From the IMG/VR virus record IMGVR_UViG_3300012199_000003, positions 1 to 37,576 of that record: a DNA stretch of 37,576 bases. The stretch is one strand, 5' to 3'. The notes under the pieces are model-generated. The model searched no databases. It saw only the letters and a program-made list of their open reading frames with translations, and had not been told where the DNA came from. This document shows, one piece after another, positions 13,742-20,516 of the stretch. The stretch is from a virus. The position numbers and the translations under genes were made by a program. Position 1 is the first letter of the stretch; every line of letters begins with the position of its first letter.

Positions 13742-14071
13742 CTATGCCTGCTCAACGACGATCCCGACGCGCAACTGTCTGACGATCTGCTCCAAGACCT
13801 CGTTCTGCCGCTCAAGCGCTTGCGCCTGCTTCACCTGGACAAGCGCATTATAGCAATCGAGCCACGCTTCAAACGAGGGACGCTCGAAGCCCTCCTCATT
13901 GCGCAGAGCGAGGTAATCTAGGCGCTGCTGCAAAGCCGCTTCAATAGCCTCTAAGGTAAAGTGCTGTTTGTCCATGTCTTCAAACACTCCTGTCTTGCTT
14001 CTCAACTCATCTTCCAGGTGGATAAGATCGTTTTCCCATCCACCGTCTAACAACTTGTTCCATTCACTCAT
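13742..14071 (-). CDS. Helical protein, unknown function
   Basis: 109 residues, almost all helix, with heptad-like patterns in residues 40-105 (EAIEAALQQRLDYLALRNE; LERQNEVLEQIVRQL). The ATG overlaps the upstream stop (ATGA). No family recognised. A partner of the recombination proteins is possible from position only. Confidence 0.5.
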   Translation of the reverse strand: MSEWNKLLDGGWENDLIHLEDELRSKTGVFEDMDKQHFTLEAIEAALQQRLDYLALRNEEGFERPSFEAWLDCYNALVQVKQAQALERQNEVLEQIVRQLRVGIVVEQA

Positions 14072-14439
14072 CGCATTGGAACTCCCGAAATCATCTTCAC
14101 ATCCCGGTGCATCGAGCCGCGCTCCGCTCTCGCAACGGCGGGCTTCTCTGCCTGCGCTTTGTCAGCGGCGAAAAGAGCCATTTCCGTGCTTTCACGGTTC
14201 ACGCGCCGCGCCTCAAGCGCCGCAACGAATGCGCTATGGCAGCACTGGCGCCGGTAGTAGAACCCCTGGCAGGTCTCACCATTCGTGACGCAGCTCGTCA
14301 CTTTGCCACCAGACACCGTCACGTCGTGAATATTCGCGCTTCCCTCGGCCTGGACGCGGTACAGGACTTTGCCCGATGCCTTGAACTCAGCCCGACCGAT
14401 GAAACGGACTCCCTTTTGTGTCTTCGTTGCTATTGCCAT
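14068..14439 (-). CDS. SWIM-like zinc-finger protein
   Basis: 123 residues. The centre reads VTSCVTNGETCQGFYYRRQCCHSAFVAAL, with the Cys/Cys/Cys-Cys-His spacing of SWIM-like zinc fingers, which bind DNA or proteins and are common in small phage proteins. The N-terminus is basic. It is the second gene after the leftward promoter at 14728-14756. The 109 bases to the next upstream gene (14440-14548) show no gene. Confidence 0.6.
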   Translation of the reverse strand: MAIATKTQKGVRFIGRAEFKASGKVLYRVQAEGSANIHDVTVSGGKVTSCVTNGETCQGFYYRRQCCHSAFVAALEARRVNRESTEMALFAADKAQAEKPAVARAERGSMHRDVKMISGVPMR

Positions 14440-14548
14440 TGTCGTTTTCCTTTGCTGATACCTTGGCGGGTGGCGCTTCGCTTCACTCCGTTTCAGGAGG
14501 TCTAGCTCCGCGCTCCTGGGCTGCGCGCTTCCTCCCGCCCTCGTTCTG

Positions 14549-14686
14549 CTACTTGCTCGCTTGATCGTTCAATTGCTGGTAGGCTTGCCATGCCGCCTGC
14601 TGCTCTTCAATGGTGGATGTTGCGCTGTAGAACAATTGGCAGTAGATTTCGTAGGCTTCCTGGATGGCTTGTGCTTGCTGGTTCAT
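14549..14686 (-). CDS. 45-residue leftward leader-gene protein
   Basis: Begins MNQQAQAIQEAYEIYCQLFY, rich in Gln and Ala, helical, with one Cys. AAGGAG lies eight bases before the ATG at 14686. It is the first gene of the leftward operon, 40 bases from the predicted promoter. No family recognised; size and place suggest a regulator or host-interaction protein. Confidence 0.6.
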   Translation of the reverse strand: MNQQAQAIQEAYEIYCQLFYSATSTIEEQQAAWQAYQQLNDQASK

Positions 14687-14727
14687 TTTCGTTCTCCTTG
14701 TTTTTCATGTCCTCGTCTCATATAGGA

Positions 14728-14756
14728 AGTATACCATAGTTGTCACGCTTTGTCAA
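14728..14756 (-). promoter_or_regulatory. Leftward early promoter
   Basis: Leftward TTGACA (14756-14751), 17-base spacer, TATACT (14733-14728), with an extended -10 (TGG before TATACT). It drives the recombination operon. It faces away from the rightward promoter at 14784-14812. Confidence 0.85.
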
Positions 14757-14790
14757 GTGTTTATGGGTAAATTTTGACAAAGCTTGACAA
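14740..14790. promoter_or_regulatory. Inverted-repeat operator between divergent promoters
   Basis: TTGTCACGCTTTGTCAA (14740-14756) and TTGACAAAGCTTGACAA (14774-14790) are inverted copies differing at one position, 17 bases apart. Each arm covers the -35 of one promoter. A repressor bound to both arms would shut both directions. Confidence 0.7.
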
Positions 14791-14812
14791 ACTCGTAAAA
14801 ACTCGTTATACT
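14784..14812 (+). promoter_or_regulatory. Rightward promoter for excisionase and lipoprotein genes
   Basis: TTGACA (14784-14789), 17-base spacer, TATACT (14807-14812): a perfect -35 and near-perfect -10. It leads to the ATG at 14850 with a 30-base leader. Confidence 0.85.
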
Positions 14813-14849
14813 ATGAACACGGTAAGACAAAGAAAGACGGGAGGTGACA

Positions 14850-15035
14850 ATGCCAGAAACATTGCTGAATATTGAGCAGGTTGCTGAGCAGCTGCAAGTC
14901 AGCACAAGGACAGTACGCCGCATGATGGATGACGATGAGATCAAGGCGTTTCGCGTTGGAAAGCGTTGGCGGTTTACGCAATCGGAGATCGATGCGTACC
15001 TGAAACGCCAGCAAGAGAAAGAAGAACACCAATGA
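14850..15035 (+). CDS. Excisionase-family HTH protein
   Basis: 61 residues from the ATG at 14850 with GGGAGG five bases upstream; the in-frame GTG at 14844 lies inside that site. LLNIEQVAEQLQVSTRTVRRMM followed by IKAFRVGKRWRFTQSEIDAYL is the classic excisionase/MerR-type HTH with wing (HTH_17). Such proteins bend attachment DNA for excision or act as regulators. It is first in the rightward transcript, with the integrase 1.5 kb away. It could also bind the 14740-14790 operator. Confidence 0.8.
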   Translation: MPETLLNIEQVAEQLQVSTRTVRRMMDDDEIKAFRVGKRWRFTQSEIDAYLKRQQEKEEHQ

Positions 15036-15472
15036 AAAAAATGATCCTGGTCGCCTGTTTCCTGATATTGGCCCTTTCCGCCTGCGGCAGCGAGACAGGC
15101 ACAACAAGTTCGAAAGCTTCGGCAACGAGCGCACCGACAGCAACGCCAACGGCCACAGCCAAACCGACACAGCCGCCGAAATGGACAACCGTGCAGAAAT
15201 TCTCAGGCAATGGCACGAAGAAGACGGCGATCTTTGCCGTTCCTGACGATTGGAAAATCCTCTACAGTTGTACGGGCGGCGACTTCGAGGGCTTCCTGGG
15301 CGTCACCGTGTACGATAGTCAGAACACGTACATCGATGGAGCGATCACTGCCACCTGCAAGGCAGGAAGCACAGCCACCACCGGCGAAACGGAGGAGCAT
15401 CAGGCAGGGAATGTGTACCTGTCCGTTGATGCGACGGGCGATTGGAGCTTGCAAGTACAAGTACTCAAGTAA
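15032..15472 (+). CDS. Secreted lipoprotein
   Basis: 146 residues. The start MKKMILVACFLILALSACGS is a lipoprotein signal with lipobox LSAC, so the mature protein would be anchored at Cys18. A Ser/Thr/Ala/Pro linker (PTATPTATAKPTQPPK) follows, then a beta-rich domain. The ATG overlaps the excisionase stop (ATGA). A lipoprotein expressed with lysogeny genes often alters the host surface or blocks superinfection; that role is inferred. The linker style is typical of Chloroflexota and some actinobacterial lipoproteins. Confidence 0.75.
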   Translation: MKKMILVACFLILALSACGSETGTTSSKASATSAPTATPTATAKPTQPPKWTTVQKFSGNGTKKTAIFAVPDDWKILYSCTGGDFEGFLGVTVYDSQNTYIDGAITATCKAGSTATTGETEEHQAGNVYLSVDATGDWSLQVQVLK

Positions 15473-15493
15473 GTGGAAAACGAGAAAGGATGT
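15473..15493 (+). repeat. Leader repeat, copy 1 (second copy 15995-16015)
   Basis: A 21-base sequence (GTGGAAAACGAGAAAGG and four more bases) containing the AAAGG ribosome site is identical at 15995-16015, each directly before a small gene. A related AAAGGATGTTC precedes the gene at 16374. Duplicated gene-plus-leader cassettes are the likely origin. Confidence 0.7.
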
Positions 15494-15496
15494 TTC

Positions 15497-15727
15497 ATGA
15501 ACACAAAACTACGAACTGATTTGGACTTCCGTGAACTCATTCATACGCACGAGGCGCGTATCAGCGAGGAACTCGTACGGAAATTGGAAGACTATAAAAT
15601 CGCGCACACTACTCCCTACAAAGAAGCCGTGATCGATGTGCTACGGCATCAGATACAGGTATTGGAAGCGCGAATGGATACCCTACGTGATCTAGAAGAG
15701 GACCTGGACAATGGCAGATATGAGTGA
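15497..15727 (+). CDS. Helical small protein, unknown function
   Basis: 76 residues from the ATG at 15497, with AAAGGA upstream in the repeated leader. It is helical and charged, with a likely coiled coil in residues 35-75 (HQIQVLEARMDTLRDLEED). No family recognised. Its end overlaps the next start by 17 bases. Confidence 0.6.
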   Translation: MNTKLRTDLDFRELIHTHEARISEELVRKLEDYKIAHTTPYKEAVIDVLRHQIQVLEARMDTLRDLEEDLDNGRYE

Positions 15728-15971
15728 CTACGGAATGCAAGAGGTAGATGACGGAAACGGCGTGGTGATCTGGCATGAAAAGGGTGATCCACACGTCGTA
15801 ACGGCGCGCTATGACACAGCTCGTCGCGCCCTCATCTTGCTTATTGACGGGCTAGCGGTGCGTCTGACCGATAGAGAGACGGCCTTCTTCCTGGCTCACA
15901 CGGCCATGTGGCACGAAAACAACAGGCCGAACTACCCGCTGGACGACGAACGAGCGTACCCAGGCTCATAA
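15711..15971 (+). CDS. Small protein, unknown function
   Basis: 86 residues. The beta-rich N-terminus (VVIWHEKGDPHVVTARYD, RRALILLIDGLAVRL) is followed by a helix (DRETAFFLAHTAMW). GAGG precedes the ATG, which lies inside the end of the previous gene. No family recognised. Part of the rightward lysogeny-region transcript. Confidence 0.55.
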   Translation: MADMSDYGMQEVDDGNGVVIWHEKGDPHVVTARYDTARRALILLIDGLAVRLTDRETAFFLAHTAMWHENNRPNYPLDDERAYPGS

Positions 15972-16019
15972 TCGCCTAAACTTGCTGGCGAGATGTGGAA
16001 AACGAGAAAGGATGTACGA

Positions 16020-16322
16020 ATGGAAGATGAGTTCACCGATACTATGTCGACTGACGGGCCGACGCCTCCACCGTGTGACCCGACAATCTTTGCAGAGGGC
16101 GTACAGGTCTTTGTGACGGATACCATTGGCTCCAATGCCATAGAGGGGTGGGTCAGACAGGTGGCACAGCGTTCAGGACAGCCAGTTGATTGGCATTGGT
16201 ATGGAGGCAGGGCGCGAGTCCTGGCGCTGGGTGACATTGAACGAGTCAAGGCGGTCATTGCGGCACTGATGCCGGAGCATGACCGTCTCTATCAGATCGC
16301 CCTCCGAAAATTAGGATTGTAG
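16020..16322 (+). CDS. Small protein, unknown function
   Basis: 100 residues from the ATG at 16020, directly after the second copy of the 21-base leader repeat. The protein (EGVQVFVTDTIGSNAIEGW; WHWYGGRARVLALGD) looks like a small alpha/beta domain. No family recognised. Confidence 0.55.
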   Translation: MEDEFTDTMSTDGPTPPPCDPTIFAEGVQVFVTDTIGSNAIEGWVRQVAQRSGQPVDWHWYGGRARVLALGDIERVKAVIAALMPEHDRLYQIALRKLGL

Positions 16323-16373
16323 TTCATAATCGCCTGAACTTGTGTTCCAAGCCGGGTGCGCGAAAGGATGTTC

Positions 16374-16577
16374 ATGGAAGAAGAGCCATTGATGGCCGCT
16401 GCAAGCGTTTTCGCAGAATTGCTGGGGGAATACTGGGGACTCAGCGAGCACATCGTTGCTCGCTCTAGGGGGAACCGCTATGTGAGCGCCGCAGACTGGC
16501 AACAACTCATCAGCCTGAACAAGCGCATGGAAGAGATACAGGCGCTGTTACAAACGCCCAAACTTGCCGGTGAGTAG
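16374..16577 (+). CDS. Small helical protein, unknown function
   Basis: 67 residues from the ATG at 16374 with AAAGGA upstream. Helical, with an ASVFAELLGEYWGLSEH segment. The preceding intergenic block (from TCATAATCGCCT) repeats the one at about 15967. Its last 30 bases overlap the convergent integrase gene. No family recognised. Confidence 0.5.
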   Translation: MEEEPLMAAASVFAELLGEYWGLSEHIVARSRGNRYVSAADWQQLISLNKRMEEIQALLQTPKLAGE

Positions 16578-17546
16578 ACGCGCGCCGGTGTCTGCCTCGC
16601 CCGCGTAGCGTTGGAGATACAGCCAGGTTGTGGACAGGTTCGCATGGTCAAGCAGCTCCTTGATCTCAAGAATGTCCTGCCCTGATTGCCTGCGTTCCCT
16701 ACTTGCGGTGTGACGCAGGCTATGCAGCGATAGGCGTTCAGTATCCAGCCCAGCTTGCTCTGCATAGCGTTTGAAGCGCATGTTGAGCCAATTGCTCGTG
16801 AGTGCATGGCCGCTTTTCTGGTAGAGAGCCACAAACAGCGGATCGCTGGCCTTGATCGTAGCTTTTCTGCCTGATGCCACCAGGTAGCGGTCTATGGCTT
16901 CCCAGGCAGGCAGCGGGAGTTCTTTCGTCTTGATCTGCCTTGCGTGCGACTTGCCGTGATAGCGATAAAGGTAGCCCTGGTGTCCATCGGGGAACGTAGC
17001 AGGTTCGATATCGCCATAGGTCAGGCTGGCTATTTCAGAGCGGCGGCGCGCTGTCCAGAAGTAGCAGAGGAACAGGGCGCGATCGCGAAGGCCGATGATG
17101 GTATCATGGGGAATGACGGCAAAGAAACGCTGCAACTCATCGGCGCTCATGGCGCGATACGTGATATCGGGCGCGAGGTAGGGAAAGCCGACCGTTGGCA
17201 GAGTACCGGTGAACAGCGGCGTTCCGCCCACATCGAAGGTGCTGGCAAAACGATAAAATGAGGCGAGCGCGGTCAAGCGTCCATTCTGTGTACTGGCAGC
17301 GACCGGCTCTCCTCGGTGACGATTGCCTTGCGATGACTGGGACAGGAAGTTTCTCACATCGGAGCGGGTGACGGCTTCGGGTGATTTGCCGACGGTGTCC
17401 AGGAAGCGCATAATTTGATTGCGATACACGATACGGCTGCGCTCGGAGCCGGAGCGGTCGTAGACAGACTGAAGCCAGGCAGCAAGGCACGATTGCCAGG
17501 CGACGGGCAGGGGGAGATCAGGCAAGACACGGATCCGTTTCTGCAT
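16548..17546 (-). CDS. int: Tyrosine-family integrase (XerC/D-like)
   Basis: 332 residues. A SAM-like N-terminal core-binding domain (about 12-105) is followed by the catalytic domain with R168 (TARRRSEIASLTYGD), H275-x-x-R278 (HSLRHTA), H301 (LLDHANLSTT) and nucleophile Y310. This set is complete, so the enzyme should join attP and attB for integration and excision. It runs against the excisionase transcript and overlaps the gene at 16374. The ATG at 17546 lacks a strong ribosome site, and a perfect 8-bp hairpin lies 10 bases upstream. Confidence 0.9.
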   Translation of the reverse strand: MQKRIRVLPDLPLPVAWQSCLAAWLQSVYDRSGSERSRIVYRNQIMRFLDTVGKSPEAVTRSDVRNFLSQSSQGNRHRGEPVAASTQNGRLTALASFYRFASTFDVGGTPLFTGTLPTVGFPYLAPDITYRAMSADELQRFFAVIPHDTIIGLRDRALFLCYFWTARRRSEIASLTYGDIEPATFPDGHQGYLYRYHGKSHARQIKTKELPLPAWEAIDRYLVASGRKATIKASDPLFVALYQKSGHALTSNWLNMRFKRYAEQAGLDTERLSLHSLRHTASRERRQSGQDILEIKELLDHANLSTTWLYLQRYAGEADTGARLLTGKFGRL

Positions 17547-17555
17547 AGGGAAGCA

Positions 17556-17579
17556 GAGGACCCGATAATCTGGGTCCTC
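17556..17579. repeat. Perfect 8-bp inverted repeat before the integrase gene
   Basis: GAGGACCC, 8-base loop, GGGTCCTC, in the integrase leader. It could mask the integrase ribosome site or bind excisionase/integrase near attP. The surrounding 149 bases (17547-17695) hold no gene; a TATACT hexamer lies at 17587-17592. Confidence 0.5.
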
Positions 17580-17695
17580 GCTACGATATACTGGGGAAAC
17601 CTACGCGAAACGGGCTACCAACGATACTACTGGCGATAGATCGGGAGGCTTGCACCTCTAAGAGAATAGACGTAAAAGCAGAGGGAAGATAAAAT

Positions 17696-17947
17696 ATGGA
17701 GCAACTCAGCCCTGAACAGCGAGAGGACTACCGAAAGCGCAGTCTCATTGCCACTGCCGAGGACATCCGAGTCATACTCGAGCAGATGGGGTGGACAATT
17801 GTCGCACTGGACTTCAACCAGGAAAATACCCTTTGTGGCGCTGTTACCGCTTCAAAGGGTGATGTAGGACAAGTCACGTATTATTTCGAGTATCATACCC
17901 TCGCATTCGTCGAGGAGCAATTCAAGCGAATATCAGGGGAGACATAA
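17696..17947 (+). CDS. Small protein, unknown function
   Basis: 83 residues from the ATG at 17696 with AGAGGGAAG upstream. A helical start (EQREDYRKRSLIATAEDI) leads to a beta-rich end (TYYFEYHTLAFVEEQ). First gene of the long rightward early region. No family recognised. Confidence 0.6.
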   Translation: MEQLSPEQREDYRKRSLIATAEDIRVILEQMGWTIVALDFNQENTLCGAVTASKGDVGQVTYYFEYHTLAFVEEQFKRISGET

Positions 17948-17950
17948 AAT

Positions 17951-18052
17951 ATGGACGGATGGTACATGGACTCTGATTTCTGCTGTGAATGCGGCTGCCT
18001 TCTCGACTACTTTGAGTCGGTGATGTGTGCCGATTGCTGGGAAAATGCCTAG
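17951..18052 (+). CDS. 33-residue zinc-ribbon miniprotein
   Basis: Reads MDGWYMDSDFCCECGCLLDY and continues to MCADCWENA, with two Cys knuckles (CECGC, CADC) about 16 residues apart: a minimal zinc ribbon. AGGGGAG lies upstream, and the ATG follows the previous stop by three bases. After its TAG the frame stays open for another 30 codons, beginning FDEEQDRYAAFDLDEEED, so the stop may be leaky or mutational. Confidence 0.6.
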   Translation: MDGWYMDSDFCCECGCLLDYFESVMCADCWENA

Positions 18053-18113
18053 TTCGATGAGGAGCAGGACAGATACGCTGCATTTGATCTAGATGAAGAG
18101 GAAGATAAAAATC

Positions 18114-18467
18114 ATGAGAACGATGAAGTTTCGGGGCAAAGTTGAGGGAAACTGGTGGTATGTGCGTGTCGCTGATCACTATACTGATGGGTTATGGGAG
18201 CAGTTCTGGAAAGTAGCGGATAGGGAGACGGTGGGGCAATGGACAGGCCTGTTCGACACGCACGGCTTCGAGATATACGAGGGGGACATTTTACAGGTTG
18301 ATTGGCATGATACCCGCTATCCGCCTCACATCATTGAGCCTGTTTCATGGAGTGCGGAAGATGCCGGCTTCCCGCTAGGCGAAGGTGGCTCTCCTCAACG
18401 TGACGCCCACTACATGGAAGTCATCGGCAACATCTACGACAACCCCGACCTGATTGCCTGGCAATGA
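18114..18467 (+). CDS. YopX-family protein
   Basis: 117 residues from the ATG at 18114 (MRTMKFRGKVEG). The order KFRG..., QWTGLFDTHGFEIYEGDILQ, and HYMEVIGNIYDNPDL is the hallmark of YopX proteins (PF09643), common in phages of Gram-positive bacteria. The family's function is not known. GAGGAAG precedes the ATG. The gap after it (18468-18653) holds an inverted repeat and a promoter. Confidence 0.85.
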   Translation: MRTMKFRGKVEGNWWYVRVADHYTDGLWEQFWKVADRETVGQWTGLFDTHGFEIYEGDILQVDWHDTRYPPHIIEPVSWSAEDAGFPLGEGGSPQRDAHYMEVIGNIYDNPDLIAWQ

Positions 18468-18581
18468 GGATGTTACACAAGAGATTGTGAACACTTTTTC
18501 ATCATTCGGCGTTTTTGCGGGTTTCACCTTACAGATGCCTAAACGCCGCAAGCGAGCGGAAATGTTTCTCGTCTTTTGCAC

Positions 18582-18610
18582 TTGATTTATCTGTTCGGAT
18601 ATGTTATCCT
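18582..18610 (+). promoter_or_regulatory. Promoter of the XRE regulator
   Basis: TTGATT (18582-18587), 17-base spacer, TATCCT (18605-18610). Just downstream are clustered TAGT/TAGTC repeats (18617-18645) that could be operator sites for the regulator. An 8-bp inverted repeat CGGCGTTT/AAACGCCG lies upstream at 18507-18548. Confidence 0.55.
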
Positions 18611-18653
18611 GACTATGCTAGTCTACAGTAGTCCATGTTAGTAAGGAAACACG

Positions 18654-18893
18654 ATGATAGTGATATCAAAAATCAAGCTGGCCGATGCCAGAGCGGAATT
18701 AGGAATGACTCAGCTTTCCCTCTCTGTTTTTGCCAGCGTCTCCAAACAGGTAATTGTTAATGCTGAGAAAGGACTAGCAATTCAACGGATTGGCGCTCAT
18801 CGTATCCTGAGAGTCCTCAATGCTGAGCGTCAAGCAAGAAGCATGCCGTCACTTTCCATTACTGATATCGATTGGAAGATCGTGGGAGAATAA
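18654..18893 (+). CDS. XRE/Cro-like HTH regulator
   Basis: 79 residues. IKLADARAELGMTQLSLSVFASVSKQVIVNAEKG matches the five-helix XRE fold with recognition helix SKQVIVNAEKG. AAGGA precedes the ATG at 18654. It has its own promoter and repeated motifs in the leader, so autoregulation is likely. It may be the Cro-like switch for the genes that follow; no separate CI-type repressor with a peptidase domain is seen in the window. Confidence 0.75.
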   Translation: MIVISKIKLADARAELGMTQLSLSVFASVSKQVIVNAEKGLAIQRIGAHRILRVLNAERQARSMPSLSITDIDWKIVGE

Positions 18894-18961
18894 TCTCCCA
18901 AAAACACCAAACCGGCAAGCAAAACTTCTTACAGGGCTATGCTCACCGGTCCGTTCGCTCC

Positions 18962-18979
18962 TGCTATACTTGCAGTATA
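18962..18979 (+). promoter_or_regulatory. Palindromic extended -10 element (TATACTTGCAGTATA)
   Basis: TGC-TATACT (18962-18970) followed by an inverted TATACT copy (18974-18979). It could start transcription rightward into 19044-20500; no good -35 is seen. Downstream is a perfect hairpin GATAGC-GGGG-GCTATC (19008-19023). Confidence 0.5.
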
Positions 18980-19043
18980 CACGGTTTTTCTGCCGTTGGC
19001 TACTGCCGATAGCGGGGGCTATCACCCACCGCAAGGGGGACTA

Positions 19044-19109
19044 ATGAGAAGTATACACGAAGTCACACAAAGTGTCATTGTATCAATTCGGCGGGAGGTG
19101 GCATCGTGA
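19044..19109 (+). CDS. Possible 21-residue leader peptide
   Basis: ATG at 19044, after AGGGGGA, encodes MRSIHEVTQSVIVSIRREVA plus one residue and stops at a TGA overlapping the GTG start of the next gene. The overlap and ribosome site suggest translational coupling. It is too short to be certain. Confidence 0.35.
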   Translation: MRSIHEVTQSVIVSIRREVAS

Positions 19110-19345
19110 CCCATCAATCCGCTTTGACCTATCAAGGCAAGAGAAATGCAGATCAACGCGATACAGCCCCTGATTGCACAGGGCAATTAGACGCAGACGG
19201 CAGCGGATTTTGGGATGATATCGGGTGGAAAATCTACAAGTGTCGAGGATGCGGCCAGCGCATTGCTACAGTCGGAGGCTATCAGCATTGGTGGAATTAC
19301 GTCCTTCCTGCTGAGAAGCCGGAAAGCGAGGTGGCACGTGGCTGA
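19106..19345 (+). CDS. Small protein with Cys knuckle, unknown function
   Basis: 79 residues from the GTG at 19106 with GGGAGG seven bases upstream. It contains IYKCRGCGQRIA, half of a zinc ribbon, plus a Trp-rich segment (YQHWWNYVLP). The stop overlaps the next GTG start. No family recognised. Confidence 0.6.
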   Translation: MTHQSALTYQGKRNADQRDTAPDCTGQLDADGSGFWDDIGWKIYKCRGCGQRIATVGGYQHWWNYVLPAEKPESEVARG

Positions 19346-19580
19346 GAAACCTACAACACGGCGCTTTGACGTATCCTGCCGCTTGCTCTTCGTGTCAGAG
19401 ATCGACGCGACGCTCTTGGAGCATGGAGACGGATTTCTCGCACACGCGCTTGAGCAAGAGGCCCTGCATCTCATGAAGGAGGGCAAGCGCGATAAGCACT
19501 TCCATCTCACAGTCATCAGTGCGCGCGAGCTTCCACCAAGGATAGAGACGTTGCCACCCGAAAGCGAGGCGACAGAGTGA
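19338..19580 (+). CDS. Small protein, unknown function
   Basis: 80 residues from the GTG at 19338 (GTGGCTGA overlaps the previous stop), with GAGGTGG upstream. Strand-helix pattern (FDVSCRLLFVSEIDATLLEHGD, HLTVISARELPP). The overlap with the sigma-factor start suggests a coupled partner, possibly a regulator of it; this is position only. Confidence 0.55.
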   Translation: MAEKPTTRRFDVSCRLLFVSEIDATLLEHGDGFLAHALEQEALHLMKEGKRDKHFHLTVISARELPPRIETLPPESEATE

Positions 19581-20053
19581 CCACCACATTTGAAGACCTG
19601 TACGCCGCCTATCACCAGCCTATTCGCGCGCGCATCCTGTTCATGACGCAGGGCGATCTTGACCGCGTGGACGATCTGCTGCAAGAAACATTTTTTCGGG
19701 TGTGGCGCGCTTACGGCCGCCTGGACCATCGGAAGAACCTGTACGCCTGGTGCTACACCATTGCGACCAATGTCGTACGCGACGATTTTCGCAAGCGCAA
19801 GCAGAACTGGCGCTATTCCCCCCTCGATGAGTTCTACCAGATGGAAGACGGCTGCGAGATGGACACGGCCATCATTGAGCGACTCACCACAACCGCACTC
19901 ATACGCGAGGTACGCGCGCGGCTCTCACCTCACCTCATGGCCGCGCTCGACGCCTATAACAACAATGAGCCGGTACAGATGCGCGACGTGTACGAAGCGC
20001 GGCGCATGGCTAAACGCATGAAGCAGCGCATCGAGGGGCAGGTGGCCGTATGA
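19577..20053 (+). CDS. Phage-encoded ECF-like sigma factor
   Basis: 158 residues from the GTG at 19577. Region 2 is clear: FEDLYAAYHQPIRARI, DDLLQETFFRVWRAYGRLD, LYAWCYTIATNVVRDDFRKRK, the core-binding and -10-recognising part of ECF sigma factors. The usual region 4 is reduced: the C-terminus (LSPHLMAALDAYNNNEPVQM...RRMAKRMKQR) has only a weak HTH pattern. It may redirect host polymerase to phage promoters, perhaps extended -10 types that need no region 4 contact. Confidence 0.8.
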   Translation: MTTTFEDLYAAYHQPIRARILFMTQGDLDRVDDLLQETFFRVWRAYGRLDHRKNLYAWCYTIATNVVRDDFRKRKQNWRYSPLDEFYQMEDGCEMDTAIIERLTTTALIREVRARLSPHLMAALDAYNNNEPVQMRDVYEARRMAKRMKQRIEGQVAV

Positions 20054-20403
20054 GCACCGCTCTCTTCGACGCGCCAACGCAGCCGATGGAAACGGTCAAG
20101 CTACCGCGCGTCACACGCACGTTGCCCATCGTCACGCCGCGTATCCGCTTGCCGCAGGTGGGGCGTGATCTGCCGCCAACCTCCTTCAACATCCTGGACG
20201 TGGGCATGCGCATCGATGTTCGCCAGCGGCGTCTGCTCACTCACCTGCATTTCATCGGTGAGGCGCAGGGCACGCTCGGAGAGTTGCAGCGTCGGCTGTG
20301 TATGCCATTCCAGGCGGGGGACTTGTACACGCTGTGGGAACGCGGGTATGTCAAGCTGGGACGGCATGGCGATGTGTGGTTTGTGGAGGTGAGGCATGAT
20401 TAA
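20050..20403 (+). CDS. Winged-helix-like small protein
   Basis: 117 residues. A Pro/Thr/Arg-rich N-terminus is followed by a segment resembling a winged helix (QRRLLTHLHFIGEAQGTLGEL, FQAGDLYTLWERGYVKLGRHG, VWFVEV). The ATG overlaps the sigma-factor stop (ATGA). It could be a regulator working with the sigma factor. No family named. Confidence 0.5.
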   Translation: MSTALFDAPTQPMETVKLPRVTRTLPIVTPRIRLPQVGRDLPPTSFNILDVGMRIDVRQRRLLTHLHFIGEAQGTLGELQRRLCMPFQAGDLYTLWERGYVKLGRHGDVWFVEVRHD

Positions 20404-20503
20404 GCCCATCGCCACAGTTGAGCTTATTCTCGGCGCCTGCACGCTCGCGCTCGTAGTCGGGGCGATTGTGCTGTGGTGCTCTTTCTGTACGGCATTGAAC
20501 TAG
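20396..20503 (+). CDS. 35-residue membrane miniprotein
   Basis: ATG at 20396 with GGAGGTGAG upstream. One membrane helix (VELILGACTLALVVGAIVLW) and a short Cys-containing end (CSFCTALN). It overlaps the previous gene's last codons. Function unknown. Confidence 0.55.
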   Translation: MIKPIATVELILGACTLALVVGAIVLWCSFCTALN

Positions 20504-20516
20504 GGAGGGGGAGTTC

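Noticed and set aside
11942-18144. Genome-wide reassignment of TAG to an amino acid
   Set aside because: Many well-supported genes on both strands end in TAG directly before the next gene's ribosome site, so TAG works as a stop here.
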